The position numbers and the translations under genes are program-made. The notes under the pieces are model-generated. The model searched no databases. It was not told the DNA's origin and saw only the letters and a program-made list of their open reading frames with translations. A stretch of 64,000 nt of DNA from an uncultured Maribacter sp. (lineage in GTDB: Bacteria > Bacteroidota > Bacteroidia > Flavobacteriales > Flavobacteriaceae), in NCBI GenBank assembly GCA_947493885.1, contig CANLTE010000001.1:714591-778590 (forward strand), in the 5' to 3' direction. Positions 46,305 to 55,121 of this stretch are shown in pieces. Position 1 is the first letter of the stretch. Every line of letters begins with the position of its first letter.

Positions 46305-46559
46305 TTGTTATTCCAAAAAAAGATATTCTTTCTCTCGTATATTATTTCAATTGCGATTGGAGCTTTACTTGGCGGAAAACTATCTACTATTGGATTCTGT
46401 TATGTTTTTGTTGCTCCAATAATTCAGTATTACGCTTATGAAATAAAAAACAAAAACCAATATTACTACTATTTAAATTTAGGATTAAACAATATTGAAT
46501 TATGGATTTCTACGTTTACAATTGCTTTAATTAACCTGTTAATATTATCTCTGATATGA
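46305..46559 (+). CDS. Small membrane protein paired with an ABC ATPase
   Basis: The 84-residue product has two or three hydrophobic segments (KIFFLSYIISIAIGALLGG, then STIGFCYVFVAPIIQYY, and a third FTIALINLLILSLI at the end). An aromatic KNQYYYYLNLGLN stretch lies between them, of the kind found near the amino terminus of ABC-2-type permeases. The start is TTG at 46305, since no ATG precedes the first helix. Its stop overlaps the ATG of the ABC ATPase gene by 4 bases. It may be the whole membrane part of a small transporter or the remains of a larger permease. Confidence 0.6.
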   Translation: MLFQKKIFFLSYIISIAIGALLGGKLSTIGFCYVFVAPIIQYYAYEIKNKNQYYYYLNLGLNNIELWISTFTIALINLLILSLI

Positions 46560-47239
46560 GCAGGTTACATGTGGATAGTTTAACCAAATCATATAATAAT
46601 AAAGTAATACTAAACGATATATTCCTTTCTTGCGAAAAAGGTCAAATAATAGGATTAATTGGCAGAAACGGTTCTGGAAAATCTACTCTTTTAAAAATAG
46701 TATTTGGAACTGAAAAGGCAGATTCGAAATTTGTCAGAATAGGAGAACAAATAATTAAAAATGTTTCAAAAGGAAGAAATCTGATTAATTATCTACCTCA
46801 AGATAATTTTTTACCTAATAATGTAAAAATAAGAACATTAATAACGCTATTTCTTTCAAAAGAAAATAGGGATATTCTCTTTAACAATGAATATATAATT
46901 CCTTTATTAAACAAACAAAATCAAGAATTATCAGGTGGAGAAAAAAGAATAGTGGAAATATTGCTAATCATTCATTCAAATTCAGAATACATTTTACTTG
47001 ATGAACCTTTCAACGGAGTAAGTCCTATTGTTAAGGATTATATAATAGAATACATTTTGAAAATGAAAACGGATAAAGGATATATTATTACCGACCACGA
47101 CTACGAAAATGTATTCAATTTAGCTGATAGTATTTTGTATTTGCAGAATGGATATTTGAAAAAAATTAATGAAAAAAGAGAACTAATCGAATTGGGTTAC
47201 CTAACAAAAACTAACTGCCATACAGCGAACAAAACGTAA
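46556..47239 (+). CDS. ABC transporter ATP-binding protein
   Basis: The 227-residue ATPase has Walker A GLIGRNGSGKST (about residues 33-44), Q-loop INYLPQDNFLP, the signature NQELSGGEKRIVEI, Walker B YILLDEPFNG, and the switch histidine in IITDHDYE. All catalytic elements are present. It is shorter than most exporter ATPases. It is translated from an ATGA overlap with the 84-residue membrane protein, so the pair likely acts together. No larger permease gene is adjacent. The substrate is unknown; the LolD/CcmA-type size fits export of a small peptide or lipid. Confidence 0.88.
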   Translation: MSRLHVDSLTKSYNNKVILNDIFLSCEKGQIIGLIGRNGSGKSTLLKIVFGTEKADSKFVRIGEQIIKNVSKGRNLINYLPQDNFLPNNVKIRTLITLFLSKENRDILFNNEYIIPLLNKQNQELSGGEKRIVEILLIIHSNSEYILLDEPFNGVSPIVKDYIIEYILKMKTDKGYIITDHDYENVFNLADSILYLQNGYLKKINEKRELIELGYLTKTNCHTANKT

Positions 47240-47392
47240 CTAATAAATGTCATACAAAACTGTTTCATTTATACATTTAACGTACTGTTTATCATATACA
47301 TTACCGTTATCTCTTTTTTAACAACATTTTACCATTCCAACCCATATTCAAACGAAAAATGTTTTCTAATTTTCTTCCAGATAAATTCGAGA

Positions 47393-48208
47393 ATGTCCAT
47401 ACCAAAAAAACTTTGTGGTATTTGTTGTCTTTTGTATGTTTTCTTAACTCCAACTTTTAATTTCGGACAAGAAAGGGTTATTAAAGGAAAAGTTCAAAAC
47501 TTAAATAACGATGTTGCAAATGTTTTAGTTGTAAACCTAAATTCCAGACAATCAACAATTACTGATTCTTTGGGTTTGTTCCACATTAAAGCCAAATTAA
47601 AAGATTCTATCAGATTTACCGCAGTGCAATACTTAACAAAAGAAATTATCATAACGGATAAGATGTTGCTTAAAAATTTACTCACAGTTAACCTTATAGA
47701 GAACGTTATAAATTTAAATGAAGTTACTGTTACTCCCTATAATCTAATTGGAAAAATAGACCGCGATATTAAAAAGCTAGATGTTAAACCTACTGTTACA
47801 TCATCATCATTAGGATTGCCAAACGCAAATATATATGTGATGACACAAAGCGAACGCTTACTCTTTGAGGCAGATAGAGGAAAGTATATTTATTTTTACG
47901 GAATGGCTATGGTAATAAACACACATAAAATTATGAACCGAGTTTCTGGCAGAACTAAATCATTAAAAGAAAGGGTTAATCGTGATGAAAATATGGAATT
48001 AATTAGAGAAATTATTACTAAATTCTCTAAGAAAACAATATCAGAAAGTTTCAATATCCCTGAAGTAAATTTAGATGGTTTTTTTACGTATTGTTTGTCA
48101 CAAAAAGATTTTTCAGAATTATCGCAGTCGGGAAATATTATGGAAATTTGGGAATACTTAAAAGGCAAAAGCGTTAACTTCAAAGAAAAAGGTTTAACAA
48201 AAGAATAA
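47393..48208 (+). CDS. Exported carboxypeptidase-regulatory-like-domain protein
   Basis: The 271-residue product has a signal peptide (about 1-25, TFNFGQE) and a beta-sandwich of the CarboxypepD_reg-like type at about 27-105 (RVIKGKVQNLNNDVANVLVVN, ITDSLGLFHIKAKLKDSIRF). It then has NLNEVTVTPYN and a helical carboxy-terminal half of about 150 residues. There is no plug or barrel, so it is not a transporter. Proteins of this design are common in Bacteroidota and of unknown role, probably envelope-associated. It lies alone between the ABC pair and the lipoprotein gene, in the same direction. Confidence 0.75.
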   Translation: MSIPKKLCGICCLLYVFLTPTFNFGQERVIKGKVQNLNNDVANVLVVNLNSRQSTITDSLGLFHIKAKLKDSIRFTAVQYLTKEIIITDKMLLKNLLTVNLIENVINLNEVTVTPYNLIGKIDRDIKKLDVKPTVTSSSLGLPNANIYVMTQSERLLFEADRGKYIYFYGMAMVINTHKIMNRVSGRTKSLKERVNRDENMELIREIITKFSKKTISESFNIPEVNLDGFFTYCLSQKDFSELSQSGNIMEIWEYLKGKSVNFKEKGLTKE

Positions 48209-48331
48209 GGTATAAAGTGGTTATCTTTATGCAAAGAGTGTATTTAACAGATTCCTATAATCTTTTGATTCTAATTATTTAAATAACCTATGCTCATATC
48301 ATAAATCATTACGTAATTTAAAAAAACTCGT

Positions 48332-48898
48332 ATGAATAAAATTATAGTTCTATTATTTTTAACTATTGGATTTATATCCTGTAAAAATTCTGAAAAAGAA
48401 ATAGATAAACTTAAAATTGCAAAACAATACTATAAAGTTCTTGACAATTCTGACGATACTAAAATAGCAACGTTGTTGACTGATAGCCTTTTGACTAGAG
48501 AGAGTCAATACGACTATGAACAAACTTTTTCTCTAAATGAATACATAGAATGGTTGAAATGGGATTCTGCATTTGAACCAACATATGAAATCCTTCAGAT
48601 TGAACAAGAAAATGAAACTGTTAAAGTAAAGGTTTCAAAAACGGACAAAAGAATCCTTTTTCTTCATGAAGAACCAATTGTCTCTCATCAGGTTCTTAGA
48701 TTTAATAAAGATAAAATAGCTAGTATTGAAACTACTGAATACATAATTTTTAACGATAGCACTTTTGTTAAAAATAGAACTAAGTTTTTAGATTGGATTA
48801 ATAAAAATCATCCTAACCTGAATGGGTTTATCCATGTTCAAACCAAGTCAGGAGCAACTAAATACTTAGAAGCCATCGAGCTGTATAAAAACAGATAA
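48332..48898 (+). CDS. Lipoprotein, possibly NTF2-like
   Basis: The 188-residue product has a lipoprotein signal with cysteine 17 (LTIGFISC-KN). The segment AKQYYKVLDNSDDTKIATLL, followed by alternating strands (YEILQIEQENETVKVKVSKT, VSHQVLRFNKDKIASIETTE), suggests the cone-shaped NTF2-like fold. No catalytic residues can be named and the function is unknown. The motif AAAGTGGT lies 3 bases after its stop, as after its two neighbours. Confidence 0.7.
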   Translation: MNKIIVLLFLTIGFISCKNSEKEIDKLKIAKQYYKVLDNSDDTKIATLLTDSLLTRESQYDYEQTFSLNEYIEWLKWDSAFEPTYEILQIEQENETVKVKVSKTDKRILFLHEEPIVSHQVLRFNKDKIASIETTEYIIFNDSTFVKNRTKFLDWINKNHPNLNGFIHVQTKSGATKYLEAIELYKNR

Positions 48899-48951
48899 AT
48901 TAAAGTGGTTTTTATATTGAGTCTTAAATTAATAGTTTATTATAGCTTCAT

Positions 48952-49422
48952 ATGCCAAGAATAATACTAAAAACAACAATCAAAGCAAAGAAGGAAATCG
49001 TTTTTGACCTATCAAGAAGTCTAGATTTACATAAAATTTCCACAGCACATACTAACGAAACTGCTATTGCAGGAAAAACTAGTGGCTTAATTGGACTAAA
49101 CGAATCCGTTACTTGGAGAGCAAAACACTTTGGCGTTTATCAAAAACTAACTTCAAGGATTACAGTGTTCGAACGACCAAACTTATTTGTAGACGAACTA
49201 GCAAAAGGAATATTTAAACATTTTAAACACGAGCATCATTTTACAAAATTTAATGATGAGACTTTAATGACGGACTATTTTGATTATGAATCCCCTTTAG
49301 GGATCTTAGGTAGACTTGCAGACATACTTTTCTTAAAAAAATACATGACTGGCTTATTAAAAGAACGTAATAGAGTTATAAAAGATTTTGCAGAAACTGA
49401 TAAGTGGAGACAAATCATCTAA
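48952..49422 (+). CDS. SRPBCC-family protein
   Basis: The 156-residue cytoplasmic product has the START/SRPBCC pattern: an opening strand MPRIILKTTIKAKKEIVFDLSRSLDLH, strands around GLIGLNESVTWRAKHFGVYQ and PNLFVDELAKGIFKHFKHEHHF, and a long carboxy-terminal helix (LFLKKYMTGLLKERNRVIKD). This resembles the 'cell division inhibitor-like' SRPBCC group in this phylum. It would bind a hydrophobic ligand, which is not known. It is the last of four same-strand accessory genes. Confidence 0.82.
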   Translation: MPRIILKTTIKAKKEIVFDLSRSLDLHKISTAHTNETAIAGKTSGLIGLNESVTWRAKHFGVYQKLTSRITVFERPNLFVDELAKGIFKHFKHEHHFTKFNDETLMTDYFDYESPLGILGRLADILFLKKYMTGLLKERNRVIKDFAETDKWRQII

Positions 49423-49469
49423 GTTATTAACTCGAAAGTGGTAAAGATTTTTACCAAAATAGTTATCTC

Positions 49470-50339
49470 TTACTCATAAATACAACTACTAGGATCCGAT
49501 TTTATAAAGTACTTTCTGTAATTCTTCGCCTTAGGATCTGTACAGCCTTTTAAATTTTTAATTTTTATGTTTTTAAAATCTATAGGTTGACCTTCACTTT
49601 GTAACGCAATAAACCCTTCTGACAATAGCTTACCATCTTGTTTTATTTCTGGGTCAAACCTATTCACAACCCCACCTCCTATTTGTGGTTTTGTGTATTG
49701 TAAAACCAACTTGTTATTAACAATATGTTTCACCAACGAATCTCCTAAAACAATAACCTCAGCTTTTACCCATTGGTCACCATAATACGTTTTGGATGAA
49801 GAACTCAAACAATGTCTGTCATATACTTTGCCTTCATACTCAATATCTGTTCCAGGAGAACACATATTGCCCGTTGGGCGTTCTTTTCCTTCTTCGATTC
49901 CTGCTAAAAACTGCATTTCTACCGAAATAGGCCAATCTTGCTCTTTTGGCATTGTTCTAGGGTCTTGAGAATGAAACATTACACCACTATTTAACTTTGT
50001 AAAAACAGGTGCTCCAGGATGTAAATCTCCTACGAATCTATATTCCATAGATAAATGGTAATAGGAGTACGGTTCATCAAAATATAAATGACCAAAACGA
50101 TTATTAAAGTCACCTTCATAATTATCATATCTAACCTTAATTATACTGTCTTCTGCCCTAAAAGTATCTCCAAAATTATCTCCTGTTTCGTAATGGTGAA
50201 TTTTGGTTGTCCACCCCTTTAAATTTTTTCCATTGAACATTGGTTTCCACCCTTCATTCTCCTGCGCAGTTAACGAAAAAACAAAAAGACCTAAGCAAAA
50301 TAGGCTAACTAATTTTTTAAAATTATTACAAAGCAACAT
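49470..50339 (-). CDS. Secreted DUF1080 (3-keto-disaccharide hydrolase-type) protein
   Basis: The 289-residue product has a signal peptide (about 1-25, LTAQ) and one DUF1080 concanavalin-like domain at about 28-260 (GWKPMFNGKNLKGWTT, LHPGAPVFTKLNSGVMFHSQ, SEGFIALQSEGQPIDFKNIKI). Members are linked to hydrolysis of 3-keto-glycosides. After it comes a 25-residue tail GCTDPKAKNY...DPSSCIY, a short two-cysteine motif that flavobacteria attach to secreted proteins. The gene stands alone between the SRPBCC gene and the NlpC/P60 gene. Confidence 0.88.
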   Translation of the reverse strand: MLLCNNFKKLVSLFCLGLFVFSLTAQENEGWKPMFNGKNLKGWTTKIHHYETGDNFGDTFRAEDSIIKVRYDNYEGDFNNRFGHLYFDEPYSYYHLSMEYRFVGDLHPGAPVFTKLNSGVMFHSQDPRTMPKEQDWPISVEMQFLAGIEEGKERPTGNMCSPGTDIEYEGKVYDRHCLSSSSKTYYGDQWVKAEVIVLGDSLVKHIVNNKLVLQYTKPQIGGGVVNRFDPEIKQDGKLLSEGFIALQSEGQPIDFKNIKIKNLKGCTDPKAKNYRKYFIKSDPSSCIYE

Positions 50340-50412
50340 ACGTGTGTGTTTTAATTACGGCTTAAGATACTATCTAATTCATTAAAAATTAAAAAATTAG
50401 CATTTTTATACG

Positions 50413-51612
50413 TTACTTAAAAAAGGACTCTTTGCGAATATCAACTAAATTATCATCTTGCTGATTTAATAAACGTTTAGTGCGTAAATACCTCCCAAGG
50501 TTAAAAGCATCGTAATTGGTTGCGGTAGAGTCTGTACTATTTATTTGTACACGTCCTGCTCCCGAAGAGTGTATAAACTCATTATCACCAATCCACATGC
50601 CCACATGAACCACTTTTTCTTTATTGGTTTCAGATAGTTTTCTTCCAAAAAAGAGTAAATCTCCTTCTTGTAATTTTTCAAAATTTCCCACCTCATCAAT
50701 TAACTTACCGGTATGTACTTGCTGCGAAGCATCTCTGGGTATTACTATTCCGTTTAAAAAATAAATGGTTTTGGTAAAACCGCTACAATCCACTCCTTTA
50801 CTGGATGTTCCTCCCCACAAATAAGGTAAACCCATTAACTTTTTAGAAACAGCAACCAAATCATCTTTTTCAGAATTCAACTTAGAAAGCCAATTTTTAT
50901 ATTCTTCTGCTTCTGATTTTAAAACAAAAGCTTCTCTACCATCGGGAAAACGAACACGGTAAAAATCTTTTTCTTCTTTTAATAGCTCAAGTATACTACC
51001 TGCAACCAAATCGGACACCACTTGAGCATCAGTTGTAGCTCTTAAATACGCATTCCCAACTGTTTGTGTATAAATTAACTTCGGAGAGCTTTTCCACTTC
51101 TCAAATTCCGTCTTAGTAAGCATTTTTATTGCTCCATAATCTACCCAAGAAATGTACTTATCTGGTGTTTGAATTAAAATCCAATCACCTTGCTTTTTTA
51201 AAACATTAATTGGAGAACCTAAAGTAGCCTGTGTTGCTAGTTCTGCAGAATGTTTTGGGTTACTTCTAATGTTAGCTACTGATATGGTTACTAAGCCTTT
51301 TGTTTTACCCTTTAATTCTTCTGTGGGTAAAACCACAATACTATCTATAAAAGCTACTTTCTTATTTTGAAGATTTTTTTTCAATTCGACCACTGCATTG
51401 GGTAAATTACTTTCTCCTTTTAAAATATAATTGTCACCTTTTTTTTCAACATCAATACTAAATAAAGCTACTCTTTTATCTGGAGCGAAAATTGATTTTA
51501 CTTCTGCTATTTCATCTATTAAATGGGAGGGAACTTCTTTTATCTCTTTTTTACAGGATAAAAAAAGTACTCCAAAGGCAACACTTAATTTTAAAAAACT
51601 ATGAATCTTCAT
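50413..51612 (-). CDS. NlpC/P60 (C40) cell-wall peptidase lipoprotein with SH3 domains
   Basis: The 399-residue product has a lipoprotein signal with cysteine 20 (VLFLSC-KK), one or two bacterial SH3 domains at about 105-240 (VTISVANIRSNPKHSAELAT, YLRATTDAQVVSDLV), and a carboxy-terminal NlpC/P60 domain at about 255-385. The catalytic cysteine is C276 in YLWGGTSSKGVDCSGF and the histidine is in KVVHVGMWIGD. It would cut stem peptides of peptidoglycan, probably the gamma-D-Glu-to-diamino acid bond. It is divergent from the DNA methyltransferase gene. Confidence 0.93.
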   Translation of the reverse strand: MKIHSFLKLSVAFGVLFLSCKKEIKEVPSHLIDEIAEVKSIFAPDKRVALFSIDVEKKGDNYILKGESNLPNAVVELKKNLQNKKVAFIDSIVVLPTEELKGKTKGLVTISVANIRSNPKHSAELATQATLGSPINVLKKQGDWILIQTPDKYISWVDYGAIKMLTKTEFEKWKSSPKLIYTQTVGNAYLRATTDAQVVSDLVAGSILELLKEEKDFYRVRFPDGREAFVLKSEAEEYKNWLSKLNSEKDDLVAVSKKLMGLPYLWGGTSSKGVDCSGFTKTIYFLNGIVIPRDASQQVHTGKLIDEVGNFEKLQEGDLLFFGRKLSETNKEKVVHVGMWIGDNEFIHSSGAGRVQINSTDSTATNYDAFNLGRYLRTKRLLNQQDDNLVDIRKESFFK

Positions 51613-51707
51613 CTTTAATTTTCCTGAAAATTAGCTTTTTTTACGCACATCAAATTACTATCATAAAATCAATTCGTTTGTTTTTATCTATTTTTAGCGC
51701 ATAGCAT

Positions 51708-52934
51708 ATGAAAAAACTAAAAGTAATAGAACTTTTCGCAGGTGTTGGCGGTTTTAGATTAGGATTAGAAAAAGGCGACAAATATGAGGTTGTCTGGAGC
51801 AATCAATGGGAACCTAGCACAAAAACGCAGCATGCATCAATGGTTTATGAAGCTCGTTTTGGCAATAAAAACCACAGTAATGAGGATATTGCTGAGGTAG
51901 ATATTAAAACTATTCCTGATGCTGATATTTTGGTTGGTGGTTTTCCGTGTCAAGATTATTCCGTGGCAACTACGCTTCAAAACTCTAAAGGGCTTATTGG
52001 TAAAAAAGGTGTTTTATGGTGGTCCATTCATCGTATTTTGTCAGAAAAGAAAAATCCTCCAAAATATTTGTTTTTAGAAAATGTTGACCGATTGTTAAAA
52101 TCTCCATCAACGCAACGCGGACGGGACTTTGCTATTATGCTAAAAAGTCTGGGTAACTTAGGTTATGCTGTTGAATGGCGAATTATTAATGCGGCAGATT
52201 ACGGAATGCCACAACGTAGAAAACGCGTTTTCTTTTTGGCCTATCACAAATCAACTTCTATGTATAAATCTATACAAAAAAATAATAAATCAAGTTGGAT
52301 AAATAAACTCGGTACTATAGTCTCAGCTTTTCCAATAAAGGAACTTACGACCAAAATAACCACTTTTAAACTGGAAGAAGATTTAGTAGAACTTTCAGAG
52401 AATTTTAATGCAAATGCAAAACTTTCTCCTTTTTTAAATGCTGGTGTTTTTATTAACAATACAGTTTATACTTTAAAAACCCAAGCTAATTATCAAGCTG
52501 AAAAAACGGTGCTTTCCGATATTTTACAAAATGGAGAAGTAACTAAAGAATTTTTTATTCCTGAAACCGATTTGCCTAAATGGAAATACTTGAAAGGAAG
52601 TAAAAAAGAAATTCGCAAAGCTAAAAACGGATTTGAATATAGTTATAGCGAAGGTGCAATGATTTTTCCTGATGCTTTAGATAACGCATCACGAACAATT
52701 ATCACAGGCGAAGGAGGCAAAAGCCCATCTAGATTTAAACATGTTGTACAAACCAAAAGCGGACTTCGCAGATTAACACCAGTAGAGCTGGAACGCTTAA
52801 ATATGTTTCCTGATAATCATACCAAACTAGAAGGAATTTCAGACACTAAAAGAGCTTTTTTTATGGGGAATGCACTGGTTGTAGGTGTTGTTGAACAAAT
52901 AGGAAATGCTTTATTTTCTAAAATAAACACCTAA
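51708..52934 (+). CDS. DNA (cytosine-5) methyltransferase
   Basis: The 408-residue enzyme has motif I LFAGVGGFRLGLE (residues 9-21), motif IV with the catalytic cysteine C81 in GGFPCQDYS, motif VI ENV (124-126), motif VIII GMPQRRKRVFF, a target-recognition region of about 120 residues, and motifs IX-X at the end (RLTPVELERLNMFP, FFMGNALVVGVV). All catalytic parts are intact, so it should methylate C5 of cytosine within a specific site that cannot be read from the sequence. The next gene, one base away, encodes a candidate nuclease, so the pair looks like a type II restriction-modification unit. Confidence 0.94.
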   Translation: MKKLKVIELFAGVGGFRLGLEKGDKYEVVWSNQWEPSTKTQHASMVYEARFGNKNHSNEDIAEVDIKTIPDADILVGGFPCQDYSVATTLQNSKGLIGKKGVLWWSIHRILSEKKNPPKYLFLENVDRLLKSPSTQRGRDFAIMLKSLGNLGYAVEWRIINAADYGMPQRRKRVFFLAYHKSTSMYKSIQKNNKSSWINKLGTIVSAFPIKELTTKITTFKLEEDLVELSENFNANAKLSPFLNAGVFINNTVYTLKTQANYQAEKTVLSDILQNGEVTKEFFIPETDLPKWKYLKGSKKEIRKAKNGFEYSYSEGAMIFPDALDNASRTIITGEGGKSPSRFKHVVQTKSGLRRLTPVELERLNMFPDNHTKLEGISDTKRAFFMGNALVVGVVEQIGNALFSKINT

Positions 52935-52935
52935 A

Positions 52936-53538
52936 ATGAGTCTTAAGAGCACTTTTAATGTTGACCTAGCAAAAGAAAAAAAGCTCTATCCATTATTAAA
53001 TTCTCTTTATACTAAACATTTAAAGTATTTTAAGTTTAAACGTACCTATGACCTTAGTGAACAACTAAAAGGAATTGATGTTGTTTTTTATAAAGAACAT
53101 GTTTTATATAATATTGACGAAAAAGCGCAACTGGATTATATAGGTGAAGACTTACCTACTTTTGCTTTTGAAATACAATACCAAAAAAATGAAATTTGTA
53201 AAGAGGGCTGGTTATTTGATAGCCAAAAAGAAACTCATTTTTATGCATTAATAACCGCCATACAGGAAGACGAACCCAATAAATTTACTTCTTGTAAAAT
53301 TACACTTGTAAACAGAGTTAAACTCCTTACTTTTTTAAAAGAAAAAGGTCTTACTAAACAAAAGCTAAAAGACTATTTTAATTCAGAAAAGCAAGGAAAA
53401 CTTAAAATATCGGAACTACATTCCTATCATGAAGGTTACCTTTATTTTTCTACCAAAAACAAAGCAGAAAAACCCATAAATCTTATTCTAAAATTAGATT
53501 TTCTACTTGAAAATGGTATTGCAAAAAGATTAATTTAA
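52936..53538 (+). CDS. Candidate type II restriction endonuclease (PD-(D/E)xK-like)
   Basis: The 200-residue product has no recognised family. Residues 45-64 (KGIDVVF then YNIDEKAQ) match a PD-(D/E)xK core, with D48 as the first metal ligand and D61-E62-K63 as the D-x-K motif. E79 and Q81, in FAFEIQYQKN, form a further conserved-looking patch. It begins one base after the stop of the cytosine methyltransferase, so they are co-expressed, as in restriction-modification pairs. It has no signal peptide and is basic overall. The nuclease role is inferred from motif and context. Confidence 0.65.
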   Translation: MSLKSTFNVDLAKEKKLYPLLNSLYTKHLKYFKFKRTYDLSEQLKGIDVVFYKEHVLYNIDEKAQLDYIGEDLPTFAFEIQYQKNEICKEGWLFDSQKETHFYALITAIQEDEPNKFTSCKITLVNRVKLLTFLKEKGLTKQKLKDYFNSEKQGKLKISELHSYHEGYLYFSTKNKAEKPINLILKLDFLLENGIAKRLI

Positions 53539-53710
53539 AAATTTTACAAACTACTAAGTTTGTTACCTCTATTTTTTTATTAAGAAAACCATTACATCAA
53601 GTATTTCATCGATAATAATATTTAATTAAAACGATTTTGAAGCTTTCAAAATAAAGAATAAACAAACTTAAAATAGACTGTTTGGTTTGTTTAATTTTAC
53701 ATGAAGTAAA

Positions 53711-54151
53711 TTAATTTTTAACCATTACTATATGGGGAATATTGTCTTCTAAATACTCTTCTCCTACTTGTTCAAAACCTAAACTAGTATAAAATTTAAG
53801 TAAATATTTTTGTGCAGAAATATGAATTTTTTTTTGCTTAAAATGTTCTTCAACTGCATTTATTGCAGCTTGCATAATTATTTTTCCATAACCGTATTGT
53901 CGCTCATTTTGTTTTACTACTACTCTACCAATACTTGCATTATTAAAATAATCCCCAGCTTTAAAAATTCTGGTATATGCAACTACTTTTTTGTTTTTAA
54001 AACCAATAATGTGTAACGCTTTTTGGTCTTTAAAATCAATATCCTGATACGCACAATTTTGCTCTACTATAAAAACCTCTGAACGCAATTGTAAAATAGC
54101 ATACAACTCATTAGTTGTTAATTCAGTAAAAGTTTTAATTATAATATTCAT
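53711..54151 (-). CDS. GNAT-family acetyltransferase (ElaA-like)
   Basis: The 146-residue product shows the GNAT fold with the acetyl-CoA loop in SIGRVVVKQNERQYGYGKIIMQ (about residues 71-92; the pattern is R-x-x-G-x-G). The early segment LRSEVFIVEQNCAYQDIDFKD is typical of ElaA-type members. The substrate is unknown. It ends the minus-strand group that also holds the cation-efflux gene and rpiB; only 2 bases separate it from the cation-efflux stop, so the genes are probably co-transcribed. Confidence 0.9.
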   Translation of the reverse strand: MNIIIKTFTELTTNELYAILQLRSEVFIVEQNCAYQDIDFKDQKALHIIGFKNKKVVAYTRIFKAGDYFNNASIGRVVVKQNERQYGYGKIIMQAAINAVEEHFKQKKIHISAQKYLLKFYTSLGFEQVGEEYLEDNIPHIVMVKN

Positions 54152-54153
54152 TA

Positions 54154-55068
54154 TTAATCTTGTACTATTATTTGTTTACTATCGCACTTACCAAATTCTG
54201 GTTGAATATTAACATGATTAATACCAAAATCATGAAAAGCTATTTCCTCAATTTGTTCTAAAATAACATCAAACTCTGACAAACTAATATCTTCATTAAA
54301 ATCTATATGAGCTTCTAAATGAAATTCATCATCATTTAATTGCCAAATATGTACATGATGCACATTTTTTATAGGTTTAATTGTACTTATTTTATTCACT
54401 ATTTTTTGGACTTCAATAGTATTAGGTGTAAATAACATTAATACTCTGGTAGATTCAGCAAGTAAATTATATCCCATATATATAAGATAAATAGCTATTA
54501 CAATCGTCAGTATGGGATCAACCCAGTATAATTTAAAGAACTTCATTAACAATCCTCCTATTAAAACAGCAATAGACGCTAGCATATCTGTTAATAAATG
54601 TAAATATGCAGATTTCATATTCATATTACCTTTAACATCATTTTTTATCAACAATACACTAAAACCGTTTGCTAAAATACCTAATAATGATAGCCATATT
54701 ACTAGGTCTGATGCTACCTCTTGAGGTTCTCTAAAACGCTTAAATCCCTCAATAATAAGTATTACGGCAACAATTATTAAGGTTGCTGCATTTACAAAGG
54801 CTGCTATAATTTCAGCCCGTTTATAACCAAAAGTTTTATTTGTTGATGCCTTTTTTTTTGAAAGTACACTTGCTACATAACTTATAATTAGCGATAAAAC
54901 ATCACTAAAATTATGTAGGGCATCAGATAGCAAAGAAAGACTACCTGATATAAGTCCTCCTATTACTTGTGAAACAGTAATTAGAATATTTAATAATATG
55001 GATATTATTAAATTTCTACCCTTTAAATCATGATGCTGATGAGAATGACTATGATGGGAATGCGACAT
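54154..55068 (-). CDS. Cation diffusion facilitator (CzcD/ZitB-like) metal efflux protein
   Basis: From the ATG at 55068 the protein has 304 residues. It starts with a histidine-rich metal-binding stretch (SHSHHSHSHQHHD) and has six membrane helices at about 15-200 with the metal-site motifs LSDALHNFSDVLSL (helix 2) and YLHLLTDMLASIAVL (helix 5). A cytoplasmic domain of about 95 residues follows, with HHVHIWQLNDDEFHLEAHI. These proteins export Zn2+, Co2+ or Cd2+ in exchange for H+. A TTG start at 55107 would add 13 residues, but the ATG gives the usual His-rich beginning. Confidence 0.92.
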   Translation of the reverse strand: MSHSHHSHSHQHHDLKGRNLIISILLNILITVSQVIGGLISGSLSLLSDALHNFSDVLSLIISYVASVLSKKKASTNKTFGYKRAEIIAAFVNAATLIIVAVILIIEGFKRFREPQEVASDLVIWLSLLGILANGFSVLLIKNDVKGNMNMKSAYLHLLTDMLASIAVLIGGLLMKFFKLYWVDPILTIVIAIYLIYMGYNLLAESTRVLMLFTPNTIEVQKIVNKISTIKPIKNVHHVHIWQLNDDEFHLEAHIDFNEDISLSEFDVILEQIEEIAFHDFGINHVNIQPEFGKCDSKQIIVQD

Positions 55069-55121
55069 AGAACTACTTTTAAAAAAAGTACCTCTAAGAT
55101 AATGCAATTTTTAGTTGCGCT

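Noticed and set aside
46240..49470. Chromosomal integron cassettes
   Set aside because: Short same-strand genes with a repeated word suggested cassettes, but there are no attC-type inverted core sites and no integron integrase.
55107..55107. TTG start giving 13 extra residues to the cation-efflux protein
   Set aside because: The added residues lack a role, and the ATG at 55068 gives the typical histidine-rich beginning.
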